From the NCBI GenBank assembly GCA_964035795.1, contig OZ038322.1, positions 4,578,925-4,642,924 on the forward strand: DNA of 64,000 nt, written 5' to 3'. The notes under the pieces were generated by a model, which saw only the letters and a list, made by a program, of their open reading frames with translations, ran no database searches and was not told where the DNA came from. A program made the position numbers and the translations under genes. Below are positions 55,030 through 64,000 of the stretch, one piece after another (position 1 is the stretch's first letter; every line of letters begins with the position of its first letter). This stretch comes from Pterobdella sp. o SKG-2022 (Eukaryota; Annelida; Clitellata; Hirudinida; Piscicolidae).

Positions 55030-55665
55030 TGAAAAAAAAGGTTTTTAAGTTTCTAAGAAATAGAGTAAGGGAAAGACTTAAGATTAGGAGTAAGAAAGTT
55101 CCATAGAAGCGGACTAGAAAAAAAAAGCAGATTTAGCATAGGAGTGAGAGAGAGAGAAATAATGAAGAGTTGAGAGCGAGTATAAGACCGTAAACCAGCA
55201 CGTTTAGGAGGTAGTAAGAGGTCAGAAAGGTAGAAAGGAGAAGTAGAAGGAAAAATTTTATACATGAAAAAACAGATTTTGAAGGAAGAGCGAAAGTGAG
55301 GAGGTAGCCAGTGAAGATCAACAAGAGATGGAGAGATATGAGAGAATTTAGGACTATGAGAGACCAGGCGTGCAGCAGAATTGAAAGCTTTAGTTAGAGG
55401 GTAGAGAGTAGATTTAGGAAGATTAAAGTACAAATAGTTACAGTAATCAAGTCGAAAGAAAACTAGAGAGCAGACAAGAATCTTAAGAGAGGCGTCATCG
55501 AGATAAGAGATATGTCTGATACGACGTAGGTGAAAATAACAAGAAGAAGCAACAAAGAGAATTTGAGGCTTAAAAAAAGGAAAGAATCAAGAAGAAAGCC
55601 AAAACAGCGAATAGTGAAAGAAGGATAAATATTAAGGTCAGAGATCATAATGGGAGGGAGTATTT
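55030..55665 (-). mobile_element. L2/CR1-like LINE 3' fragment
   Basis: Minus-strand motifs in order: FRLDYCNYLYFNLPKSTLYP, NSAARLVSHSPKFSHISPSL, VDLHWLPPHFRSSFKICFFM, YLSDLLLP, PLLWNFL. These are typical of the RT C-terminal end in L2/CR1 elements (NAAARLV, LHWLP, FKI, LWN). Frameshift at about 55440. 5'-truncated at about 55665. Confidence 0.8.
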
Positions 55666-55699
55666 AATGTTTAAAAAATTATGAATGATACAATTGAAA

Positions 55700-56010
55700 T
55701 TAGCTGAATAATAATAGGAAGCTTTTCGTAAGTTGAACTCACATTATCATGTATACGAACTTAAAGACATTTATAGCTGCCATGGTAACATCATCAAATA
55801 TTAATTCTCTAACGCTCAAATGAATAATGAAAATGCAAATCTAAATTATTGAAATGGAAAATAAAATTATTGTTAATAACAAGATGAAATAACGACATGA
55901 AAGGATAAAAAAACAAGTTCAAGTTAGAATACTTGATAATGTGAGTTCAACTTACGAAAAGCTTCGCATTAATATTCAGTTAATAAAAGTGTTTGATAAA
56001 ATCGTTTTTT
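55700..56010. mobile_element. MITE family A, best-preserved copy
   Basis: The left end AAGCTTTTCGTAAGTTGAAC, then tcacattatca (55719-55749), is the exact reverse complement of 55934-55964. Similarity extends outward through ttagctgaataataat / attaatattcagttaa. About 180 bp of non-coding interior. Related ends or arms occur at 7720-7790, 32835, 34460, 37540, 41061, 41482 and 43458. Confidence 0.75.
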
Positions 56011-56190
56011 GTTAATAGGCTAGTTTAGTTGAACAGTTGAAATTATTTCATCTTTGTTAAAAAACAGTGAAACAACGAAACCTAGTTAAATGGATTGATG
56101 CTAAACAAGCTTCTAAGGCCTTATGCACATGTGTTTGGAGGCCTTAATACAATATAATACAATTTTATTGTAATTGTTTATATATCTTCG

Positions 56191-56305
56191 AAGGCCTTTT
56201 GATCGACTCCTAAATAACCTTCTAAGGCCTTTTGACCGACTCCTAAATAACCTTCTAAGGCCTTATGCACATAGAAGGTTATTTAGGAGTCGATCAAAAG
56301 GCCTT
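56191..56305. repeat. Tandem plus inverted hairpin repeat
   Basis: AAGGCCTTTTGATCGACTCC, then taaataacc, at 56191-56219 is repeated in tandem at 56224-56252 with one change, and a perfect 29-nt inverted copy is at 56277-56305. A further partial unit, ctaaggccttatgcacatg, is at 56112. Confidence 0.85.
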
Positions 56306-56319
56306 CAAACATATTTTCA

Positions 56320-56715
56320 GTTATCACACTATATTCCATGTTATAATTGATCCAAAAGCATCAGTTTATGTTGGAGTTGTATGCATCTGTAAACTTCAGC
56401 CGGGAAAAACTCTTTTCGTCAACTCAGCTGTTGGGACTGTAGTCTCTATAGCAGGAATGATGGGGGAACAAAGTTTCACCAGAGGTTTTCTTCATTATAA
56501 TATTTTATTATCAATTTATACATTTGGATAAATAGTTTTTCTTTTTATAAATTTAGTTTTTGAATATGAATAAATAATTTTAATTCTAAAACTAAGCTGA
56601 ACAAATATTCTTAGCGGCCATCACATATGCAGAGGTGCAGAGTGGGTATGAACAGACGAAAAAGTGAAGTATGTGAAGGAGGAATGCAATTTTGATGAAG
56701 TTTTCAACTAGTGAG
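56320..56715 (+). pseudogene. Prostaglandin reductase / MDR oxidoreductase gene fragment (PTGR1-like)
   Basis: The plus-strand frame PKASVYVGVVCICKLQPGKT then LFVNSAVGTVVSIAGMMG matches the family pattern of a helix, a PGE/KTV strand and the Gly-rich NADP-binding turn, here with the usual GAVG-type motif altered to GTVVS. After an intron-like AT-rich block and an acceptor (atatgcag), TDEKVKYVKEECNFDEVFN follows in a shifted frame, as in the next family segment (DEKV..L..G.D.VFN), and hits a stop at once. The frameshift, the stop, the altered Gly-rich loop and the missing remainder make it a broken fragment. A trace of an intron argues against a processed copy. Confidence 0.6.
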
Positions 56716-56719
56716 GGTG

Positions 56720-58050
56720 TAGAGTCGATGAATTTATTGGGAATGGTTAAAGAGGTTTAATCATGGCAATTTATACTTTCAAGGACATTCTCAGTAGGCG
56801 ATATAAATCATTTTTTCTATGGAGTAAATTTACGCTTAACTTTATCTACTGTTTGCTTAACCTGAAAGAGACAATTCTTTAAAGTTAAATAACGGCTGTT
56901 GCATAGTCAATTCAGCTTGGTCTGATCTTTTTATTAGAAAATGTTTTGTTTGTATCGAAATTTATTTTTTTCCGCTTTCATTTTCCTACAAGGGAACGGT
57001 TCATTTCGTATGGCTTTTGTAAGTATTGTCTTAACAGGCTCATAAGACCTGTTTAGTGTCCTAATGGCTCTTTTCAATTATTATTTTGTACGCTACCTGT
57101 TTTGATGCTAATTCAAATACGGCTTTCCCTTTAAAAAATAAAGAGTATTGACCTGCTGAGACTGTCTGTCTAACTCAAAAGCTATCAAAAGATCCAACAG
57201 TGACAACTGCTTAACCAAGAGAAGTGCCCATGTTGCTTTAAAAACATATTCATATGAATCCTCAATTGATGTTTTTAAAGTTCAATTGCTATACGAGACA
57301 TACATAAGATGTCTCTAAAAAGTTACATAGTAGGAATTGAAACATCAAAAAGCTTTCACGTGTGCTTATCACGTTTCTGTGTTTTTTACTATCAAATTCT
57401 TCTATTTCTGTTTTATATTTTTGGGATGTCATATAAAAGTGTTCAGTTTTTACTTAAAGAAGTGAAGCTGTGGCATGAGTTCTGCTTTCAAAGACTTTTT
57501 CTCTTAATATTTCGGTTAGTTCAAGCTATTTCTGTTTTTGATTTTTTTTGTTTCTCATTTTTAATATTTAATAAATATATAGATGATGTTGGTGACATCA
57601 ACCAGGTCAATAATGTTTAAAGAAATCGATTGAGAACAAAATAAAGTTTCATGACATCAACAAAAGATGGTTCGAACTGACTAATGATTATGAAGTCCAA
57701 ACTTGAAGGTTGAGAGCTGAACCATTGTGACAGAAAACTCAATTTAATTTTATATCATTTCTATAAGACTTGAATGTGGAGACTTTGATATTTATGTACA
57801 ACTGTTAAACTTTTCAAGAGATTGTAGTAGTTATAGTTTATCGTCCATAACTTCTTCTGGTTATCTCTTACTAATTGCTCTTTTTAATACAATTTTTTAT
57901 TGTATTAATAAAAAGTGAATTTTGCTTGTGAATCCCAAAAAAATTTTTTTAAAGTATGGAATCTGAACAAACCTTCCTGACTCTACAATAATATGGAGCA
58001 AATTAATAAATTTTATTTTTTAATAGTTGAGTGGTTTTGAGAATCAATTG
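56720..58050. other. Gene-free stretch
   Basis: No exon, LINE or structured repeat was recognised. A 103-codon frame at 57309-57620 is F/L/Y-rich from AT composition and has no coding character. Confidence 0.4.
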
Positions 58051-58051
58051 T

Positions 58052-61000
58052 TTAAAAATATATATAGAAATTGAGATTAAGTCCAATTTCAGCAGTAGCA
58101 ATACGATGGTCAGACCCAATAGTTGAGAAACTGTTATACGGTTCAACATTTTTTACACTATTTCTCCATTTCTTGCTAACAAGAATGATGTCAATCTGGC
58201 TTTTTGCGCCTCTCGGTCCTAGAAAAGTCCATTGTTTCCCGCTTCTTTTGTGAAACCTTGTGTTAGTTATCTCTAAATGCTTTTCCATGGCCAGATCTAA
58301 AAGCATTTTACCATTTCTATTGGTTTTCTTCTGATAACTATACTGAACATCTTCTCTTCCTACCTGCGCATTAAAATCTCCTGTGATGATTAACACATTA
58401 TGCACCGGGACGGACTCAACAGCCCTTTTCAAATTGTCAGTGTCCTTCAGAAACTTCCTCGACTGACATGTTTGTTGGACAATACGTTACTATAATTGTC
58501 GTAGCGGGATTTCCAAGTAAGTTTATTATGATTAAAGCTCATTGTACTTGATTACACTAGATAGTGCTTTTTTCGATTTTGAGTTTAAGAGAATCCCCTT
58601 TCCTTCAGTAGCAGCTCCACTGTCGTTTTGCCACGCTGACGATGTAATCAGTGTTCTTCTGTTCACTGTTTCATACTTCATATCTTCTGTATGCAACATT
58701 CTGTGTTCCTTTATACCCAACACATCTACTTTTTCTGTAATTGTGTTGCAAACTAATTCTTCACATAGTCTGAGTTCTTATTGTTCTTACATTCATCGTT
58801 GATATTTTTAAACATTTGTTACAGTTTAAAAAGTAATATTTTCTTCTAGCCTCACCAATCTCAGTTTTACACCTCCGAATCCGGTTTAAGCGTGAATCAT
58901 CATCGTATATGTCAGAAAAATTAGAGGTTTGACCAGAAGCAAAAGTTTCAGAGACTCTAACCCTGGTATCGTGTTGTTCTACCATTTCTTTTTTGTTGTT
59001 AACAATAACTGCGTTCGCAACTCCTGCAGCCATGGTTTTGAATTCAGAGTAACCATCTCCTATATCGTTTGTCTTCATCGCGACTAATGAGTACGATATG
59101 CCCATGAGGTAGACTATTCCCCGCTGGTCGCCAATCCAGTATTTCAGGTCTCGAAGTCTCGGGAAACCTAGAAAAGCTGAAGACCAAGCAGTACGATTGG
59201 GAAATGTTCAAAAATAATCCTACATTGCAGCAAGCCTATTCAGTAGAAGTTAGAAATAAGTTTGATCTTCTACAAGAGTTAGACGGATTCAATACCGAGA
59301 AGTATCAAAAATTTATTGAAGCAAATAATTATGCTGCTCAAAAAATGTTATCTACTGCTGCAAGAAAAACGTCCACTCGAGCCTCTTGTGACCAACGGTT
59401 AGTTAACGCTAGGCAAAAGACAAAGGCAGCATTCAACTTGTATTGTGTAAACACAAATGAATATAATCGATTAGGCTACGAGCATTCTAAGAAGGAACTT
59501 GAGAAGGCATACAATATGGTGGCTGAGAAAGATCTGTCTAAAAATATAAAGGTAATAGAATAGTCAAATATGATCGGCAAACATTGTGAAAGTTGGAACT
59601 GATTAATAAAATTGCTGGAAGGATTACTAGCAGGAAGAGTCAAATAAATGGAGCAACAGCTAAAAAAAGAATCTCAAACTGGTTTCAACGTTTTAAAAAC
59701 TTGCTTGGAAACGAAGCCACAATTGAAGATGAGTCGGAAGAAATTGCTCCAATATTTAATGATATCGAGATTAGAGGTGATCCGTTCAGTATGGATGAGT
59801 ACGAAAAGGTGAAATCTACTCTAGTTAGTGGAAACGCCTGCGGTGAAGATGGGATTGAGCCCGAAATACTTAAGGATTGCAAATTTGATGACATAATTCT
59901 GGATATCTGCAACACTGCGCTAGTTCAACAAGACATACCATGTCAATGCTGAATATTATACCCATACCAAAAAGTGGAGATCTGAGATCTGCTAGCAGCT
60001 ATCGTGGTATAAGCTTAAGTTTGATGTTGCTAAAGCGTATAATAAGATGATTTTGAATGGAATAAAATCCGGAATCAATCACAAGTTACGCATTAAGCAA
60101 AACGGATTTCGCAATAATAGATCTACAGAAGGTCATATTCTTACTATAAGACTACTCTTGGAAGGTGTGAAAAAGAAAAATCTACCCACCCTTTTCACTT
60201 TTATCGACTTGAAGAAAGCATTTGACACAGTTCACAGAGGCAATATGTTTAAAATATTACAGGCATATGGAACTCTTTATATTCTTGCGACTGCAATCAG
60301 AAACATGTATAGAAACACTCAAGCTAAAGTTCTATCACCGGATGGCGAAACGAGAAGCTTCAGTATTCAGGCTGGTGTTCTACAAGGTGATACGCTAGCA
60401 CCATATTTGTTTGTGATTGTTTTGGACTATGTGTTAAGAAGAGCTATTACCAATAATGAAGAAAAATTTGGTTTCACTTTTGTAAAAAGGCAGAGTAGAA
60501 GAATTGAACCATCTGTAGTAACTGATTGCGACTTTGCTGATGATGTTGTTCTCAGGTCAAATGAGGACGCCAAGCCCAGGCATTTTTCAATGAATTAGAA
60601 AAAGGAGCAAAAAAAGTTTGACTTCACATTAACGGGGAGAAAGCTAAATTTCTATCACTCAATCAAAAAGTACTAAAAATCACTACAGCGGAGGGCAATA
60701 AGATCGAATGCGTTGATGATTATAAGTATCTGGGATCCTGGATAAGTTCAACGGAAAAAGACGTAGGCATCAGAAAGGCGTTAGCGTGGAAAGCTTCAAA
60801 AAAACTATCACGAATATGGAACTCAATTCTACAACGGCAGTTCAAGATAAAAGTTTTCAAAGCGGCTGTAGAAGCAATCTTGCTATATGGGTGCGAAACT
60901 TGTATCCTAACAAATAGCCTCTAGAAAAAACTTGAAGGATGTTATACGAGACTGCTTCGAGCGACCTTAGAAATTAGCTGGAAAGAACATGTCTCCAATA

Positions 61001-61285
61001 CAGTGCTTTACTCGGTCCTGCCAAAAATCTCCGACGTGATCAGACAGAGACGTTTGAGATTTGCTGGACACTGCTTCAGAAGGAGCGACGAAGTCGTTGC
61101 AGATCTAGTACTCTGGGAACCAAGACATGGTAGTGTCAGTAGAAAAAGACCAACAATGACATTTGTTGACAGACTGGCTAGAGACTGTGGCATGGAAAAA
61201 GAAGATCTGGCTAGAGCAATGAGAGACAGGAGTCTTTGAGCTGGCGTCGTGGCGGCTACTAATTCTCGACATAATAGTATACCGC
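58052..61285. mobile_element. LINE with 5' inversion (endonuclease minus, RT plus)
   Basis: 59105-58052 on the minus strand encodes the endonuclease: ISTMNVRTIRTQ, GIKEHRM, ITGDFNAQVGRED, WTFLGPRGAKSQIDIILVSK, GSDHRIATAEIGL. From about 59150 the plus strand encodes the following part: linker (QYDWEMFKNNPTLQQ), RT (CGEDGIEPEILKD, FIDLKKAFDTVHRG, GVLQGDTLAPYLFVIVLDYV, DFADDVVL), then RLRFAGHCFRR, LARDCGMEKEDLARAM and a (taag)n tail at 61290-61304. The two parts are contiguous in a normal LINE but here in opposite strands, with the endonuclease C-terminus at the outer edge. This is the arrangement expected from twin priming. Several frameshifts and stops (about 59560, 59950, 60600, 60920). Confidence 0.87.
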
Positions 61286-61309
61286 CCTAAGTAAGTAAGT
61301 AATAGAAAT

Positions 61310-61911
61310 TGAATGAAATAAAAATTTTTATTAAAACTTAATCTATTTTCATTGAAATAAGTTTTGTTCAAGTTCAAATGGGCTTATAACAAATATAAAT
61401 GTTACAGAATCTAACCAAAAACTCTGTGTTCAAATTTTTGAAAAAATTCAATTAGCAAAATATATAAATTCTCAAATAAACTGTTAATACTCAAGTATAA
61501 TTAACGGCAAAAAAGCTTTGAAATTCATGGTTTCGTGGATTATAAAAATTCATTTTTAAAATAATTTTCATCAAAGAATATCAATCTTGAAACATTAAAA
61601 AGTTTTGCTTTCAAGTAACAAATAAACAAATAACAAGAAAAACGAACAAACAAAAAAGCATTATTAAAGTGGCATGAAATTTTTAAGGTCTTCAAAACCA
61701 GTTTGGTCCCTTTGTGAGATTCGAAACTGAAACTTATAACAGCATCACATCTCAGTTTTCCATGCCATTCGTCTCTTTTATGAAGAATGTTACACTCTGA
61801 ATGGTTATAGAAGTTAAAAAACAGAAAAAAGTAATTATTCGTGAGATTTACGTATTATCAACTGACAGGTTTCATCACAAAAAATTCTGTTGATAAGAAA
61901 GCACACAACAG
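61310..61911. other. Intergenic spacer
   Basis: AT-rich, no feature seen; it contains the presumed 3' UTR of the minus-strand gene that ends at 61912. Confidence 0.4.
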
Positions 61912-63538
61912 TTAAATAGGCGAAGCTTTGCTGCTCTTATTATGATCTTCCGTTAGAAAACCATTGGGAATTATTTTCTCTGAATTGGAAACCTTTGAAA
62001 GATCAAGGTCAAAACTGATTTTTGAACTTTTATCTCCACTTCTCGAGGAGTTTATATCAATAATGGCGTAAGTTTTTGAAAAAGATTTTTCACCATCTGC
62101 GGCAATATCTTTGTGGGGTTTGGTATAACGGTTCGAAACACGTTCTCTTGTCGTGTTTGCAAAGTTTTTTGTATAAACTGTAGTTAAAAAAGACTTTTGT
62201 TCACTTATATAACCTTGTTCTGCGTCAAAAAACTTATCTTCAAGAGGCTTTTTTATCGTATCGTTTTGACCGTTTTGTCGAAAAATTAAACTTTCAGATG
62301 TGTTTTCAGCGATATTAAAGTTGTTTATATTCTTTATAATGTCATATGGTAGTCTCTCATGTCTATCTGAAGTGAAACGGCTCCCGTTATGGCTGGGAAC
62401 GTCTGTATCTGCTTCAAATGAGTCTTCAAAAGTGTGATAAACAGAGTGGTTGGAGCTCTGAAAAGTTTTGCTCGAATGGAGGTTCGTTATGTTTGCATTA
62501 AACTTTTCTTTATGACTGTCTGTAATTTATTTTTGATAAAGACTATATAATTCATTATATAATTTTTATTTCTTAAAAATAAAATAATTTAAAACTCAAC
62601 CTCACCAATTAATATTTTCTCTTGCGCTTCTTTCTTTACTGTGTGAAGGGAATTCTTTTGGGAACCATTCACAGATGATTTAATGTTTTTAAAGTCTTTG
62701 TTTTTGACTTGGTCATTTTGATTGTTTTCTGTTCTCGGATCATTGGTTTGTGTTGGAATGTTCGGTGCTCGTTCATCTGTCCTATTTTTTATTACTGAAC
62801 AGCACATTTGCTGCTCACTATGCTTTTTCTGATGGCAATTATTTTCACTACCACCATTTTCCATTTTTGAATAATTTCCATTTTCATTCCTGTTTATTCC
62901 TTTCGTTTCTCTGTTTTTCAGTATATTTCCTTTATTCTCAATATTTTCTATTTTATCTTTTTCATCGATTTCTCGTTTTGATTGTTGAATTTTTGGGGAT
63001 TTTTTAAAACTAAAAAGTTTCTTTAAACCAAAATGAGACTTTAAACTTGGGTCTTCTGCAAGTTGAAATGCATAAATCAAAATCATATATAGCGCATTCC
63101 ATTAAAGCATAAAGCAACGAGGAATGAGTTATAGATCTCACCTACTTTTGTGGCATTACAATACTTAGGTTGAACATACCTGAAAAGATTCAAGATTTGA
63201 TGCATTGTCACGGGTGACTTGATTCATAAAAAATAAAATAATTATTTTCCTGGTTCAAAACATAAAATATTATTTCAATTTTTTTATAAAACCTCTAAAA
63301 TTCTCAAGTGTCTTAATACCCCTGGTAAAAGAAAACGGGTTATAAAAGGGATTTGGTTGATTGGTTAAAAAAAAGTTTCAAAACCAACAAATTATTCCAC
63401 AAGATCTCATTATGTTCCAAAAGCTTCTTGAATGTTTCTTCCTCCAGGTGTTCAACACAACGATCAAACAATGAAAGTATGCATTTGAGTTGTTTGTTTA
63501 GAAACGGGCTTTGATTGGCTGGCAGCTTTTTGACATAT
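61912..63538 (-). CDS. Unrecognised protein-coding gene, 3' part of four exons
   Basis: Minus-strand exons: 63538-~63389 (YVKKLPANQSPFLNKQLKCI, LFDRCVEHLEEETFKKLLEH), 63179-63142 (YVQPKYCNATKV), 63055-62606 (EDPSLKSHFGLKKLFSFKKS, then a long K/E/N/Q-rich stretch) and 62519-61912 (stop TAA). The last three join in phase across clean acceptors and a GTGAGG donor; the first donor is less sure. The last exon is open for 202 codons with no in-frame ATG, strong evidence for translation in so AT-rich a region. The protein has a helical N-terminal part and a long polar, probably disordered tail without recognisable domains. The 5' end is not seen and may lie beyond the window. A LINE-type tail (63296-63366) abuts the first exon. 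No function can be proposed. Confidence 0.6.
63296..63366 (+). repeat. LINE/SINE-type tail
   Basis: ctggtaaaagaaaacggg, ttataaaagggatttggttg, then attggtta: the shared tail of 21400, 23360 and 25384, without an identifiable body in front of it. It lies inside an intron of the unrecognised gene. Confidence 0.6.
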
Positions 63539-64000
63539 CTGTTGCAGTTATGGTTTTTTTTGTTGGAATGTAACATAATGACTCTTGTATATGAATTATT
63601 TCACTAAGTTTTTTATAACAATATGAACAATGGTTTTTAGAACTGATGAAGCTATAAATATTCATGAAAATTCAAAGCATAATGCTTTTAATGATTTTTT
63701 CAAGCCGAAGTAAATGGTTTTGAAGTATTGATTAGTTTAAATAACGAGTGGTCTCAAAATATTCATTAGCCCACGAAATTGTCTTCCAATTGGGTTCCTT
63801 AAAAATCAAAAAGTTTATATATATAAACCAAATACAAAAGATGTTTCAAAAAAGAAAAACTCAGTCTAAATATATCTGTCGAAAGATCTAATCGAATCTT
63901 ATGATCAGTTTACCACTAAACCAGCATGGTTTTTGACATGAGCACATTCTCACATGTCATTAACAGGTCATGCAAATAAAAACGCTCATAAACGTCATGT
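63539..64000. other. Right edge, no gene recognised
   Basis: AT-rich. It should contain intron or upstream sequence of the minus-strand gene at 61912-63538, but no further exon was identified. Confidence 0.4.

Noticed and set aside
57309..57620. 103-codon membrane-protein-like frame
   Set aside because: F/L/Y-rich composition follows from the T-rich strand; no acceptor/donor phase logic and no similarity recognised.

Overview
This is an AT-rich (by eye roughly 70% A+T) nuclear window from an animal. Genes have many short exons with GT-AG introns, and introns and spacers are packed with microsatellites, non-LTR retrotransposon pieces, poly-A retroposons and MITE-like inverted repeats. Five genes could be rebuilt exon by exon with consistent splice phases, and all belong to families found across animals: a protein 4.1 (EPB41/coracle) FERM protein, the ER lectin ERLEC1 with two MRH domains, SDE2, the Mediator subunit MED19 and the mRNA-decay factor PATL1. 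The gene set, the AT-richness and the LINE types suggest an invertebrate metazoan. I cannot name the phylum from this sequence alone.

Layout, left to right. 2.56-17.58 kb, minus strand: protein 4.1. It has the N-terminal half of the FERM domain, a variable linker and the family C-terminal domain; the missing FERM half probably lies in or near the 200-N assembly gap at 9300-9499. 18.07-31.45 kb, plus strand: ERLEC1, whose introns carry a 3.9-kb antisense LINE, several LINE fragments, a tRNA-like SINE head, a 150-bp GTTA microsatellite and two related poly-A retroposons. 32.05-33.84 kb, minus: SDE2. 35.43-37.34 kb, plus: MED19. 37.6-45.1 kb: three LINE remnants and MITE-like repeats. 46.65-54.13 kb, plus: PATL1. 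54.6-61.3 kb: orphan exons, an L2/CR1-like LINE fragment, a full MITE, a short hairpin cluster, a broken prostaglandin-reductase fragment and a LINE with an inverted 5' part. 61.9-63.5 kb, minus: the 3' part of an unrecognised gene, followed by a gene-free right edge.

ERLEC1 and SDE2 are convergent (592 bp apart); SDE2 and MED19 are divergent (about 1.6 kb apart). The genes act in unrelated processes (membrane skeleton, ER-associated degradation, replication/splicing, transcription, mRNA decay), as usual in animal chromosomes; there is no operon-like logic.

The most unusual content is in the repeats. A 353-bp poly-A retroposon with an 8-bp target-site duplication interrupts the LINE in ERLEC1. 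About 8 kb away in the same gene lies a daughter insertion with its own 13-bp duplication. It carries the retroposon, the old target site, 91 bp of flanking LINE and a second copy of the retroposon's first ~25 nt. That 5' leader (TCTTGGGCATGACGTTAAA) is also at the start of the autonomous LINE.
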